A DNA stretch of 64,000 nt from Fulvia fulva (GCF_020509005.1 NC_063018.1:930001-994000), one strand, 5' to 3'. Positions 1 through 11,002 are shown, numbered from the stretch's first letter. A program made the numbers and translations. The notes: a model not told the origin generated them from the sequence alone.

Positions 1-2747
1 TCGCTCTTTAGTAGGAGTTAGATATAGTATAGGAGAAGGTACTCGATAGGGAACAGAGAGGCGCTATTAACTTTATAGAACTCTACGAGCTAAAGGAGTA
101 CTAGGAGAAGGGTAGCGACGATATACTACCTATTTACTACTCCCTCGAGGAAGCCGAACATATCGCCGCTAGCGATTTCTAGAACGTCGACGCGAACGAC
201 CTCGCCGAGTTAGTCCGAGACTATCCTAAGACTTTATACGACTTTATCCTACGAGGATTTAATACCGCGTAGACCGCTACTAAGTAAGTCGACGTCTTAT
301 AACGTATAAACGCCCTCTAGAACGACTAGTACCGTAACCTCTACGCCGAATACGACCGTATCTATTAGATACTTAGAACCGAGAAGTCCGCCTTATAGAA
401 GATAGTATAGGATCTTAAGAACGTACTAGACCTAGCTAAGATAAAGGAGGTCTAGGACAAGTATAAGCAAGCTAATAATCTATATAAACAATTTCACGAT
501 CTTAGCGAAAAGGAGAAGAAGAAGGCACAAGATACTAAGAGTATAAACTAGGCGTTATAGAAGGAGATTAATGACTTAAAGACTCGACTCTAAGCTATAG
601 AGGACAACACTACTAATAGTAATAGGCGTCGAGGCCGTAGTCCGTTACGCTCGCGCTCTTACCCGCGAGAGACCTCCCTCGAGAAGCTTTAGCGTATATA
701 TCGTAAAGCCGCTACCGGGGGCCGTAGGGGTAGTAGTAGAGATAACGATAATGATAACGGCCTAGGCCGTAGCGATAAGGACAAGGATCGAGGCCGCGAC
801 AATTGCCGCCGTAACTAGCGCTAAGAGACGGTACGTACTAGAGGAGGACGTACTAATCGTATATAGACACTACTAGTAGACCTCGCTAAGCGTCTTATTA
901 ATATCGACCGCACCTTAGAGCGTAGTATAGAGATCGGTAAGGGAGTACTAGATCTTAAGAAGTTCAAGAACGATACCGACCTATCTTTCGATAGTTAGTA
1001 TACGAGTATCCTACTAAAGCTTATAGTAGCGACCTTCCGTACTAAGTAGGATGCCCTCCGCTTCCTATATAGATAGACTAATAGTAAAGTCTAGACTACT
1101 ATTAAGCTACGCATCCCTATCCTAGGACATTAGTTATATAACAAGTTTAGTACTAGCGAGGAGCTACTAGACTAGATAACTCGATAGTACGGTACCCGGA
1201 ACGAAGCTATAAAGGCTATAGTCGATATTATAACCTATAAGTAGTAGTAGAAGGAATCCTCTGTTATATTCTTCGTACGTTACTCGAAGTTACGTACCTA
1301 GATAGACTAGGGGGATGACACCGAGCTAATGCTTTTCCGTAACCGCCTAAATCGTAAGTACTTCGTTAAGACATTCGGCGACCGAGAGGTTAACCGTTAC
1401 CTAAATAGTATATAGGATGTTATTAAGGAGTATACCGAGTTAGACGAGACCTTCTACGAGACCGAGTAGCTATACCCTTAGTAGGACAATAACCGCCCTC
1501 GTAGTAGCGGCGGAGGAGGTAACTAGAACCTAGGCCCTACTAGTAACGTAATAACTACTATAGCTACCGTAGCTAGCGCGACCGGCACGATCGTATAACG
1601 CCTACTATAGTACTTAGGTATTAAGAAGAAGGAAGACTTGCTAGTATACCTTTAGAATCTACTACCGCTTAACCGAAAGGGTCGCGAAGATCTAAAGAAG
1701 TAGGGTAAGTACTTCCGTTACCGTACCGGACTATATATTACTAGTAACCCCGAGTACGAGATATACGGCTACGACGGCGACTACCGCCTACCTCGACTAC
1801 GTAACGTAACTCCGAACTTAAGCGCCCTCGCTACCGAGTAGGGAAATGCCGGGGCCACTACCTAAGTATAGTAGATAGTAGTTAGAATAAGAATTAGAAA
1901 GAGTATAAGATCGAGAGGCATAGAATATAAGAGACGGACTATAGCGGAGAACTTAAGATATCGGCCTATATATTAGAACTATAGTTACCGGATATATACC
2001 CTTATATAGTACTGCCTATAATAATACAAAATAGAAAGGCACGAGGCCTACTAGATTCTGCTTCAACCTCTCTCTTTCTCGATTAGAAATATATACGCAA
2101 ATATAACATCCCTCTAATACCCTAGTTTAGAGCAAGAACTTAATACTAGGTAATAGGAAGGCGAGTGCTAGACGTATTACACACGTAGCCTTAGTCGACG
2201 TTGTTATCGGCGGTCATTATTACGAGTAAATAATGTGCTACGTAACCGACCTCGAGTACGAGATCGTCCTCGGCCTACCTTAGTTAAGCTAGTACAACCC
2301 TAATATCTTCTAGGAAACCGGTAAAGTGGCCCTTAGATCAGACTACTACTTTAGTCACTATCTTCGTAGGAAGACTTCGATAATAGTTTAGTCCCTAAAC
2401 TACTAATACCGGTAACGTACGAAATACGGACTAGAGCCCTTTACCGGGGAGTCGCTAGGATTCACGGTAGGAGGGGCGGAGTTAAACGTCTCGTCCTTAT
2501 ATATAGACGACGATAAGAAAGTAGACTATTAAGGCGTTAGTCGTTACGCTTAGGAGATATATACGTACCGGCCTAGGGCCGAGTACTTCTATATTCTGCC
2601 TACTAGTAACGAGTCTAGTAAAACGGATAGTAACGGCGAGTTAAAGCTAAGCGTAATATTAGCTAACGATCTTGATTAGTTCCTAAATAAGCAATTTAAC
2701 CACAACCCGAAGGAGAAGCTTCCGCCCGAGTACTATTATATTACGGA
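1..2747 (+). mobile_element. RIP-degraded Ty3/gypsy element A, gag-protease part (left edge cut by window)
   Basis: This is the 5' part of an old Ty3/gypsy LTR retrotransposon reading on the plus strand. Its own 5' LTR lies off the left end. CpA and TpG are strongly depleted and nearly every in-frame stop is TAG, as expected when CAG and TGG codons are hit by RIP, so no intact ORF survives. Read through the TAGs, roughly 1-1860 encodes a gag-like protein with a charged coiled-coil first half and a basic RS-rich stretch near 620-840. About 2190-2290 reads like a retropepsin ending in an LGLPWL-type motif. The frame stops being gypsy-like at 2747, where a LINE is inserted, and resumes at 13870. 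The minus-strand copy at 17783-20519 is homologous. By matching to that copy, the window starts about 0.35-0.6 kb inside element A. Confidence 0.8.
2736..2747. repeat. Left target-site duplication of the LINE (12 bp)
   Basis: TTATATTACGGA occurs here and again at 13870-13881. The gypsy reading frame runs into the first copy and continues in frame out of the second, which is what a LINE target-site duplication inside the gypsy coding region would look like. Confidence 0.7.
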
Positions 2748-4865
2748 ATATATCTTAGTAAAACGTAGACTATCGATCTCTACGCCAAAACACGACACAT
2801 TCGAAAGCTCTTATTAAGGCTATTCTAACGATATATAAAGCAGGCCACTACCCCTAGGACTAAGGGAGTTCTACCTTATTTAATCTAGATAGCTTAAAGC
2901 TCTCTTCACCCTGTTTCTTTAGCTCTAAACGCCGCGGAGGTGCCTAGCTACATTAGGCAACTCCTAGGCAATAGTAGCCTAGGCTACGGTACTAACGGCG
3001 CCTACGGCCCTATAGGCGAAGCCCCCCTAAGACAACTAGTAGCAACTTATAGAGGACGTAAAAAGTATAGAAACTAACGATCAGCTCCCTTACCGGTCTC
3101 TATAGGTAATAATCACTTAGCTACGTACGGCGCTTATACTGTCGTATTACCGAGGGCAATAAGAAATGAGGACGACGTCCTAGGCGATTAGTAAGGCTAC
3201 CCGGAATCAACACCCCTATAGCTAGGTATCGGTCGCGGCATCGATACTAGGCCCCCGCCTAACGTACGATATAGTTACGATCCGTATTATAGCAAAGGAA
3301 GACTAGGCCGAAGTTGCGAAGCTATCGAATAAGGAGCTCGCCTAACGAATTAACTAACTAGGGGTGGTCGTAGTGAACTAACAGTCTAACGGCACTCTAT
3401 AGATCTATACTAGCTCTGCTACTACTAGGAGGTACCTAGAGGTATAGCTATATTAGGCATCTAAGGTTACGGCATTAGTAAAGGTCTTAACGAAACAATT
3501 TACGATCCTAGTCTACGATATGCCTAAGGAGTTTAACCTAACTAACTAGGGTCACCTACGCGCTCTCTAAGAGGACAACCCGGTCACTCTTAATTCTCTA
3601 ATCTGGGAGGCGACTTGGCTCTATAGGAAATAGCTAGTAGCAAGAAGGCCTCGGCGCTAATATTATAGCTATAAGACGCGAAAGCGGCGGATCTAGCGAT
3701 AGAACAAGGCCTAGTCTAGCAATATAGCCTTAAGATAGTAGAAAAGCACTCCTTATCCTTTCGTGTCCTCTAATGCTTTAAATACTAACAGTATAGACAC
3801 TAAACCTATACGTATATAAATAAGTAGGCCTGCTCGAACTATATAGGAGACTATATATCTAGGGACTATATATCGACTACGAGACGGTACGCAAACTGTC
3901 CGGGGCACTACCTATCGTATAGTACGGAATGCCTATAGCGGAAACTAGCAAAAAACAAGGCAATCACAAACAGAACCGTCGCCCTAAGATTCTACGGCGA
4001 CCGTAAGGCTAGCCTATACCGGAACTAACTAGCGGCGGTCGGGTATAAGCGCCCTAGGGCCGAGAACGATATAAAGGATACGTAACCTAGGGCGTACGGG
4101 AGGCCACGTACTCTACTAGCTACGGCGAGGGAATCTAACTAGGCCCGGCTCCCCTTTAGTACACAGCCGATAGGCGTAGACTAGGACGTATAGGGCAGTA
4201 GGACATAGGACGATATAGAGGAAATGATTGTCGATGCCGATAACTAGCCTCGACACGCTTAGTATCATCTAGTATAACGTCAACTATAGCAAGGATATAG
4301 TCTAGAACTATTTCCTACACGAGGCGGACCCGCGCGTCTACTACGTCCTTATAATCTAGGAGCTATAGATTAACCCGTACTATAAGAGACTAACGACCTA
4401 TAAGTTACTAGGCTATACGACATACCTACGAGGCGACGGCAGACCCCGTACGTGCTTCTATATTAGTAAGGACATACTAGAATCCGACTGGGAGGTAGTA
4501 TACTACGTAGACAAAGAAGGCGGGGGCGATATTACCTCCCTCTACGTAGGTAGCACCTAGATACACAACCTATATATACAACCGCTAGCCTCGAGGTCTA
4601 GCCGCGACCTAGGGGTCTATAGACACCTAGATAGTACGCTTAAGAGACAAGGGTACTACATCGTAGTAGGAGACTTCAATATATACTACCCTTCCTAGGA
4701 AATCCTTATATAGCCGCACCCTATAGCCGACGAAGTACTCGACTTAATAGCGAGTAACGTAATTGCCCTTAATACCCCGAAGGACCTAGGTACCTAGAAG
4801 AGAGGGGGACTCTAAGGCACGATCGACCTCTCCTAGATCTTAGATAGCTACTACTATACGGTAAC
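2748..4865 (+). mobile_element. RIP-degraded LINE (Tad1-like non-LTR retrotransposon), ORF1 and endonuclease part
   Basis: This is the 5' half of a non-LTR retrotransposon on the plus strand, inserted in gypsy element A. RIP has removed most CpA/TpG and introduced many TAG stops. Around 3790-3960 the conceptual protein has clustered Cys/His like the CCHC knuckles ending LINE ORF1 proteins. About 4260-4860 resembles an apurinic-like endonuclease, including a GDFN motif (near 4671) and a conserved RGG...TIDL block before the break. The endonuclease frame is interrupted at 4865 by the chromodomain retrotransposon and continues at 11003. Tad1-like is inferred from domain order (CCHC ORF1, endonuclease, RT) in an ascomycete. 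Total LINE length without the nested element is about 5.0 kb, so it may be 5' truncated. Confidence 0.7.
4861..4865. repeat. Target-site duplication of the chromodomain retrotransposon, left copy
   Basis: GTAAC directly precedes the element's terminal TGTCA at 4866 and is repeated at 11003-11007 directly after the terminal TGACA. Five bp is the usual duplication size for Ty3/gypsy integrases. Confidence 0.93.
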
Positions 4866-5308
4866 TGTCAGGGCGAGAGCCTGGCCTGTGAGATGCAAGG
4901 GTGAAAGCGAGAATGCAGGTGCGAAGTGCAGATGCAAAAGGGTATGGTATGATTGCTACACAAAACAAAAGACGAAGAAAGCAAGAGAGGCCTAGGGAAG
5001 GCCAGATATTTATACGCGACCCTCGCGAGTGCGTGTCCCCGCATCAACAGGGCTAACCCGTGCGAAGCCGCGCTCAGCAGCTTTGCTCAAAACCTTATTC
5101 CAACCTGCCCTACGTTCCGAGTCTTCCACGTGCTTCAAGGTTTGGTAGAGGGGTGAATTTGGAGGGCTGGGTCCCGTAGTGAATGTTGCGGGGCATGTGA
5201 TTCTTGGCGCTCACACACCAAGCTGGACTGTCACTTCTTGACGACTTCTGAGCGCTCTGAGGCTCTTCTGTCCCCACCTTCCGTACACTCTGTGGGGAGA
5301 CCATGACA
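4866..5308 (-). repeat. 3' LTR of the chromodomain element (443 bp)
   Basis: It begins TGTCA and ends TGACA, and is offset by exactly 5694 bp from an identical copy at 10560-11002. The last part of pol (stop at 5110) runs about 200 bp into this LTR. Confidence 0.95.
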
Positions 5309-8300
5309 GTAGCCCCCCCGAACAAAGCTGAGTTCCTACGAAGCCGTAGTAGTTCCACATATCGAGGATGTTCAGCTTCAGTACCAGGCCTAGGCCTGAT
5401 GTCATGGTCGATACACCATTGGTAAGCCCCGTCGAAGAGCTCAGATTCGAAGAGCCTGCCGATGTTGACTTCTGGGCCGTCTGCGCGGGCGTGGTATTCT
5501 TCGATTGCTTGACGATTGAAGATGATATGTTGGATAGGTTCCCATGAGGTATCCCACTCAGGGCAACCTTGCCATTCGACTTCATACTTGATCGGCGGTA
5601 GTCCTTCAACGTCGTTAGGCTCTGCGCGGATTCCCCGGATCTTGCGGACGGCATAGTCGTCAGAAGGTAGGTTAATAGGCTCGTCGACTTCTACTTCATC
5701 GGGAGGACCTGGCATGTCTTGGTTTTGGTTCGGGAATGGGTCCTCAGCCGACGGCCGAAGGCGTACGGGATGGAAGACGTCGTGGATCTTCATGTTCGCA
5801 GGAAGAGCTAGACGGTAGGCGTGTGAACTGATACGCTCGGTGATCTCAAAAGGACCTAGGTTCTTCCAGTTCAGCTTCTTGGAGGGGCGGTCCGTCTTGA
5901 TGTTCTTAGAGTTGAGGTAGACCATATCGCCTACTTGGTAGTCGGGAGCTGGCTGGCGACGACGATTGGCTTGATCCTCGTAGATTGCTTGTGCGTACAC
6001 CATCTCGTCGTGAACTTCTTCATGGATCTGTGAGAGCATAGTAGCGAACGCGTCTGCTGCTTGCTCGTTTGCGTCTTCGGTAGGCGGGAGAGGTTCTTCT
6101 GGTTCCATGCCTGTACGAGGGTGGTAACCTCTCGTAGTATAGAAGGGAGAGTAGCCAGTAGTCTCCGAGTCCCAGTTACGAGTAGCGAACTCCACCGCAG
6201 GGATATGCTGAGGCCAATCCTTCTGGTGGTAGTCGACGAAGCAACGAAGGACCTGCTCGAGGATAGCGTTCGTAATTTCGGTCTGGCCGTCGGTCTGTGG
6301 CTGAAAACTGGTCGAGAGGTTATGCTTGATGCCCAGGATAGCACACAGACGCTTCCAGAAGTGCGAGATGAACTGGGTGCCTCTGTCAGAGGTGATGCTA
6401 TTCGGGAGGCCTTGAAAGCGCCAGACCAATTCGTAGAACAAGCGAGCAGTCTCCTTTGCGGTCATGCTCCAGCACGGGATCATGTACCGGTCCTTGGAGT
6501 GACGGTCCACGATCACTAGAAGGGCCTTTGCTTTCACGCCGCTGAAGGTCTTGCCGTGAGGAAGATCGGTGATAAAGTCCATAGTGATGTGCTTCCACGG
6601 ACGATCAGGAGCCGGGAGAGGGTGCAAGAGACCGTGGGGACGGTGGCGGTTAGCTTTGGCTCTTCGGCAAGTAGCGCAGTTCAGCACGTAGCGGCGGACG
6701 TCCTTCCAGGAATGCGGCCACCAGTAACACCTAGCGAGGAGCTTGTGGGTCTTGGCTACGCCTGGGTGACCCCCAGAGGCGGAGTCGTGGATGATTTGAA
6801 GAATCTCAGCTCGGATATTAGAGCCTTCGGGCTGCGGTACGTAAAGCTTCTTACGGAAGTAGACGACACCTTCCTGGAGCTCGCACTCGGACAGCGAGAA
6901 GCCCGGGAATGTCCTCGCGCCAGATCCAAGGGCCTGAACTAACTCTTGGGCGTCTATGTCGGCATCGTACGCTGTTCGTACTCGTGCCATAATGCCTTCG
7001 GGCTGCTCCTCATTATCAAACCCCTCAAAGTCTGATTCGGATGAGCCGTCGGTCGTTACTGAGCCCTCTTCATCGTCGTTCAAGTCCTCAGCGTCCGAGG
7101 CGTATTCTTCAGGCTCGGATTCATCGTCACTCTCGTCAAGGTAGGCAGGAGCGAGCACGAGAGTAGCAAAGGAAGCGGCGAGCGTAGGCTGGCCGTTCGA
7201 TAGGTACTCTCGAAGCTCGGAAGAGAGGTTGTGCTCTTTGATGACTTGTTGCCCTGCGATTTGCCGGCCCCCTCTTCGATCAACTGGAGAGTCACCAGGG
7301 CGGCGGGTAAGGGCGTCGGCCATCGAGTTGGCCTTGCCGGGCGTGTACGAGATCACGAAGTTGAACCGGGAGAGGAACTCGCTCCAGCGGGCCTGGCGAC
7401 GATTGAGCAGCTTGCTCTTCATAAAGTAGACGAGGTTCTTATGGTCGGAGCTTACTTGGACGGGCATAGCAGAGCCTTCGAGCTCGGGGCGCCACTCTTC
7501 GAAAGCTTTGACGATGGCGAGAAGCTCCTTGTCGTAGATCTCGTAGTTACACTCCGTAGCGGTCATCTTCTTGGAGAGGAAGGCGACAGGTAACCAGGGG
7601 GATTCAGGCGAGCGGCGTTGTAGCAGGACACCGCCCACCACGCCGTCGGATGCGTCGGTCTCTACACGGGTCTCCAGTTCGAAATCGAAGTGCCGTAGAA
7701 GCGGGTTCTCAACAAACTTCGCTTTGAGCAAGTCAAAAGCCTCCTGGCATTCGTCGGTCCAGGCGAACTTCTCACCCTTGCGCGTGAGCTTCGTCAAAGG
7801 GCGTACCACGCCCGAAAATGCGTGGATGAAGCGGCGGTAGAAGTTGGCAAAGCCTAGGAAACCCTGGACCTCTTTGACGTTCGTAGGAGCATCCCATTCG
7901 ACGATAGCGTCGATCTTCTCTTGGTCCATCTTGATGCCGTCTGCGGTAATGATCAAACCAAGGAACTTGACTTCGGTCTTCTCAAACTCGCACTTGTCGA
8001 TGTCGAGCTGCAAGCCGGCGTCTGCGAGCTTCTGAAGGACCTTACAGACGTGCTCGCGGTGCTCCTCCTTGGTCTCGCTGTAGACTAGGATGTCGTCGAT
8101 GTAGGCAGTACAGAACTGATCGAGGAACTCCTGAAGGATGTCGTTAATGAAGTTCTGGAAGGTACTAGGCCCGTTACAAACGCCGAAGGGCATAACGAGC
8201 GACTCGAACAGCCCGTAGCGAGTACGGAAGGCTGTGAGATACTCGTGTCCTTCTGCCATTCGTAACTTGTTGAACGCAGCGATGACATCGAGCTTGGTGA

Positions 8301-9372
8301 AGTACTTGGCCTTAGAGAGGCGCTCGAGCGTCTCCTGAATCAACGGTATTGGGTAGCGGTTCTTCTTTGTAACAGCGTTCAAGCCTCGGTAGTCTACGCA
8401 GAAGCGTAGACCACCGCCGGGCTTCTTGACGAACATGACGGGACTGCCAGCGCTGGAACGGCTCGCTCGAATGAACCCCTTCTTTAGGTTCTCTTCGAGG
8501 TATCTCTTGAGGACGATAAGCTCTTCTCGGGACATGGAATATAACGGTCCGAACGGTGTCTCTGCACCTTCTTCTAGCTCAATCTTGTGGTCGTGAGGGC
8601 GATGAGGAGGCAGCTCGTCTGCGGCTTTAGCATCGAATACGTGGAGGATGTGGTGTGCCCAAGGAGGGACCTTCGTAGCAGGGTCGGTAGGTGTACGCTT
8701 CTTGTCGAGCTTCTCGAGGGCGATGTCGATATCGCGGAGAGAGGCGGCGAAGACTTGAGCTTTGGGCTGCTTAGCAGCAGTGGTGAAGGCAGCGGCGTTC
8801 ACCTGGAAGATCTTGGTATACTCAGGACCGCGCTGAGGCGGCGGAGAAGGCGGAGGTGCCGGAGGAACTTCTGGAGGGAAGCTGACAGTAAGGGAAGTCC
8901 AGTCGATGATAGGTCGGTGTCGTCTGAACCAGGGGAGGCCGAGGATAAACTTCTGATGCGGTAGGGACGTAAGGAAGCTGGTGATCGACATACGCTTGCC
9001 TCCGAGGGTGATTGACGTGTGTACAACATGAGTAATCTTACCAGTGGTAGTCTCCGTGCCGTCAAAGAGTTCAAGGGTGCGAGGGTACTTCAGTTCCTGG
9101 GGTTCGAGGTTGAGAGAGGTCGCGAGTTTATAGTCCATAAAAGACTCGCCTAGTGCGCCAGTGTCCATGAGAGTGAGATTGGAAGAAGAGAGTTTCTTTG
9201 AGCCGATATTTACATTCGTGACGAACGGTTTGCAAGCGTGGTCCTTGCCCGTCTCGTCGTACAGGTCTAGCTGTGCTGTATTGATCCTCAACTTCTTTCC
9301 TCTCTTCACTTTCGGTAAACGTTGTTCTTGGTCTTCATCGCGTCGATGAGGAAGACCTAGGCTTTTTCCTGC
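5110..9372 (-). CDS. pol: Pol polyprotein of the chromodomain retrotransposon
   Basis: It encodes the protease, reverse transcriptase, RNase H and integrase that copy and insert the element. Numbering from the GTG codon at 9309: aspartic protease DTG 49-51; RT about 260-450 with YIDD 403-406; RNase H acidic residues near D552, E595 and D622; integrase zinc finger H841, H848, C878, C881; catalytic triad D911, D975, E1011 with 35 residues between the last two; GPF/Y-like segment near 1152; chromodomain about 1219-1273 with conserved aromatic and W residues. The frame is open from 9372, just after a TGA at 9375-9373, and overlaps the end of gag by 16 nt in the -1 frame, so it is probably made by frameshifting and needs no start codon of its own. 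No stop or frameshift is visible. The chromodomain is thought to steer integration to histone-marked heterochromatin, which fits its location in old repeats. Confidence 0.93.
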   Translation of the reverse strand, partial: AGKSLGLPHRRDEDQEQRLPKVKRGKKLRINTAQLDLYDETGKDHACKPFVTNVNIGSKKLSSSNLTLMDTGALGESFMDYKLATSLNLEPQELKYPRTLELFDGTETTTGKITHVVHTSITLGGKRMSITSFLTSLPHQKFILGLPWFRRHRPIIDWTSLTVSFPPEVPPAPPPSPPPQRGPEYTKIFQVNAAAFTTAAKQPKAQVFAASLRDIDIALEKLDKKRTPTDPATKVPPWAHHILHVFDAKAADELPPHRPHDHKIELEEGAETPFGPLYSMSREELIVLKRYLEENLKKGFIRASRSSAGSPVMFVKKPGGGLRFCVDYRGLNAVTKKNRYPIPLIQETLERLSKAKYFTKLDVIAAFNKLRMAEGHEYLTAFRTRYGLFESLVMPFGVCNGPSTFQNFINDILQEFLDQFCTAYIDDILVYSETKEEHREHVCKVLQKLADAGLQLDIDKCEFEKTEVKFLGLIITADGIKMDQEKIDAIVEWDAPTNVKEVQGFLGFANFYRRFIHAFSGVVRPLTKLTRKGEKFAWTDECQEAFDLLKAKFVENPLLRHFDFELETRVETDASDGVVGGVLLQRRSPESPWLPVAFLSKKMTATECNYEIYDKELLAIVKAFEEWRPELEGSAMPVQVSSDHKNLVYFMKSKLLNRRQARWSEFLSRFNFVISYTPGKANSMADALTRRPGDSPVDRRGGRQIAGQQVIKEHNLSSELREYLSNGQPTLAASFATLVLAPAYLDESDDESEPEEYASDAEDLNDDEEGSVTTDGSSESDFEGFDNEEQPEGIMARVRTAYDADIDAQELVQALGSGARTFPGFSLSECELQEGVVYFRKKLYVPQPEGSNIRAEILQIIHDSASGGHPGVAKTHKLLARCYWWPHSWKDVRRYVLNCATCRRAKANRHRPHGLLHPLPAPDRPWKHITMDFITDLPHGKTFSGVKAKALLVIVDRHSKDRYMIPCWSMTAKETARLFYELVWRFQGLPNSITSDRGTQFISHFWKRLCAILGIKHNLSTSFQPQTDGQTEITNAILEQVLRCFVDYHQKDWPQHIPAVEFATRNWDSETTGYSPFYTTRGYHPRTGMEPEEPLPPTEDANEQAADAFATMLSQIHEEVHDEMVYAQAIYEDQANRRRQPAPDYQVGDMVYLNSKNIKTDRPSKKLNWKNLGPFEITERISSHAYRLALPANMKIHDVFHPVRLRPSAEDPFPNQNQDMPGPPDEVEVDEPINLPSDDYAVRKIRGIRAEPNDVEGLPPIKYEVEWQGCPEWDTSWEPIQHIIFNRQAIEEYHARADGPEVNIGRLFESELFDGAYQWCIDHDIRPRPGTEAEHPRYVELLRLRRNSALFGGATVMVSPQSVRKVGTEEPQSAQKSSRSDSPAWCVSAKNHMPRNIHYGTQPSKFTPLPNLEARGRLGT
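9357..9372 (-). promoter_or_regulatory. Putative -1 ribosomal frameshift site between gag and pol
   Basis: On the minus strand the last gag codons are GAA AAA GCC TAG. Slipping back one base on the A5 run moves ribosomes into the pol frame (AGC CTA GGT...), which is open from here to 5110. The site lacks a perfect X XXY YYZ heptamer, so the exact slip codon is uncertain. Confidence 0.55.
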
Positions 9373-10631
9373 TCAGCGGGAGCAGCAGGAGCAGGCTCGA
9401 TAGCGCCGACAGCGCCGCGAACCGGGTTGCGGGCGTTACGGGCAGCGAGCTGCGGACAGTTGGCTGCGATGTGGCCTGGACCGCCGCAGTAGGTGCAGAG
9501 TCCGGCCTGGCGACGGCGAAGCTTCTCTTCGGGAGTGAGCTTACCGTTGACGAGGCCCTGGACTCGAGGGACGGCGGCACCAGCGCTGAGATCCATAGCG
9601 TCACCTACAGAGACGGGAGGGAGAGCCGTAGGAGCGGCGGCGCCTAGTGGAGCAGCGAAGTGGCTTCCGGGACCACGAGGCTGACGACCTTGAGAACGGG
9701 AAGCGAGGAGAGAGGCGGTGTGTTTCATGTTGGAGTCGAGGCGCTGGCAGGTCTCGACGAGCTCACGGAAGCTCATAGCACCGACGTCCTTGTCCTCGAG
9801 GGCTCGAAGAAGCTCTGCTGACAAACCACGGCGGAGAGTGCTCTTCTTGGTCTCTTCGTTGTAGCCGGTGAACCCGATGTCGCGGTTGAAGGCCGCGAGG
9901 TACTCGGCGAAGCTCTTGTTCTTCTGGAGGAGGTTGTGGATGGCGTTCTGGGCGGTGGCTCTACGGTCTGGATCACCAAAGGCAGCACGGAGGTCCTGCA
10001 TCAAGGTGAGGACGTCCGGGCAGCCGATAGTCTGCGTGGCGTTGTCGATGTAGTGTTGTACCTGAGCCGCGGCGTCTCCCCGAAGGAGGGAGAAGACGTA
10101 CGTGACTTTGTCCTTCTCTTGCGGAAAGTGGTCGGCATTAGCCAACAGCTTGATGGTGAGCTGTGTCTCAAATGCCTCAAACTTGCTCTTGTTGCCGTCG
10201 AACTCGTCTGGGTCGTTGACCTTCTTGGAGAAGTGCTGGCGGCGGTTGTCGTCGGCGTGCGGGGCGAGGTTCTGGAAGGTGTTCACAATACCTTGAAGGT
10301 ATGTTGCTTGGTTGTTTGCTTGCTCGACCTGCTGGGCGGTCTCGCGGAAAGAGGAGACGGTGCGGTTGATGAGAGCGTAGGCGGTGTCGGGGTTGGCGTT
10401 TGCCCAGGCACCGAAGGCAGCGGCGTTCGAGAAGGGGATGTCAGTCCACTCACTGAAGTGGAATGGAGTGTCTTGGTTGTCGAGGTTGACACCTCCATCG
10501 GTGGCGTGGTCACCCATGAGGATGACTCGAGTGGTTGACGGTTTGTTGGTCTTTTGTGATGTCAGGGCGAGAGCCTGGCCTGTGAGATGCAAGGGTGAAA
10601 GCGAGAATGCAGGTGCGAAGTGCAGATGCAA
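9357..10631 (-). CDS. gag: Gag nucleocapsid protein of the chromodomain retrotransposon
   Basis: This is the structural protein that forms the virus-like particle and packages element RNA. It is 424 aa from the first ATG, which lies inside the 5' LTR, or 386 aa from Met39 (ATG at 10517, after the LTR, beginning MGDHATDGG). The second start looks more natural, but the first is downstream of the LTR TATA box and could be used. The centre (about 140-320) is the alpha-helical retrotransposon gag region. A single CCHC zinc knuckle (C-x2-C-x4-H-x4-C) lies at about 379-392, followed by an Ala/Pro-rich tail. It stops with TAG at 9359-9357, overlapping pol. The frame is fully open with no RIP damage. 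Confidence 0.92.
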   Translation of the reverse strand: MHLHFAPAFSLSPLHLTGQALALTSQKTNKPSTTRVILMGDHATDGGVNLDNQDTPFHFSEWTDIPFSNAAAFGAWANANPDTAYALINRTVSSFRETAQQVEQANNQATYLQGIVNTFQNLAPHADDNRRQHFSKKVNDPDEFDGNKSKFEAFETQLTIKLLANADHFPQEKDKVTYVFSLLRGDAAAQVQHYIDNATQTIGCPDVLTLMQDLRAAFGDPDRRATAQNAIHNLLQKNKSFAEYLAAFNRDIGFTGYNEETKKSTLRRGLSAELLRALEDKDVGAMSFRELVETCQRLDSNMKHTASLLASRSQGRQPRGPGSHFAAPLGAAAPTALPPVSVGDAMDLSAGAAVPRVQGLVNGKLTPEEKLRRRQAGLCTYCGGPGHIAANCPQLAARNARNPVRGAVGAIEPAPAAPAEQEKA

Positions 10632-11002
10632 AAGGGTATGGTATGATTGCTACACAAAACAAAAGACGAAGAAAGCAAGAGAGGCCTAGGGAAGGCCAGA
10701 TATTTATACGCGACCCTCGCGAGTGCGTGTCCCCGCATCAACAGGGCTAACCCGTGCGAAGCCGCGCTCAGCAGCTTTGCTCAAAACCTTATTCCAACCT
10801 GCCCTACGTTCCGAGTCTTCCACGTGCTTCAAGGTTTGGTAGAGGGGTGAATTTGGAGGGCTGGGTCCCGTAGTGAATGTTGCGGGGCATGTGATTCTTG
10901 GCGCTCACACACCAAGCTGGACTGTCACTTCTTGACGACTTCTGAGCGCTCTGAGGCTCTTCTGTCCCCACCTTCCGTACACTCTGTGGGGAGACCATGA
11001 CA
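10560..11002 (-). repeat. 5' LTR of the chromodomain element (443 bp)
   Basis: It is identical to 4866-5308 over the whole length as far as I can compare by eye, with TGTCA/TGACA ends. In element orientation this is the promoter LTR. Confidence 0.95.
10701..10708 (-). promoter_or_regulatory. TATA box in the 5' LTR
   Basis: TATAAATA on the minus strand, about 190 bp upstream of the Met39 start of gag. This is the expected position for the U3 promoter. The 3' LTR carries the same sequence. Confidence 0.5.

Larger units (their letters stand above)
4866..11002 (-). mobile_element. Intact chromodomain Ty3/gypsy retrotransposon (chromovirus), 6137 bp
   Basis: This is a complete LTR retrotransposon on the minus strand, nested in the RIP-degraded LINE. 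It has two 443-bp LTRs without a difference that I can find, 5-bp target duplications, an open gag and an open pol in the -1 frame. The domain order is protease, RT, RNase H, integrase, chromodomain, which defines chromoviruses. A run of seven G (minus strand, 5319-5313) just inside the 3' LTR is the likely polypurine tract. I could not match the bases just inside the 5' LTR (10559 downward) to a tRNA primer. Unlike its surroundings it has normal CpA/TpG content. F. fulva has a described element of this class, CfT-1, but I recall CfT-1 as longer with slightly shorter LTRs, so I do not equate them. Confidence 0.95.
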
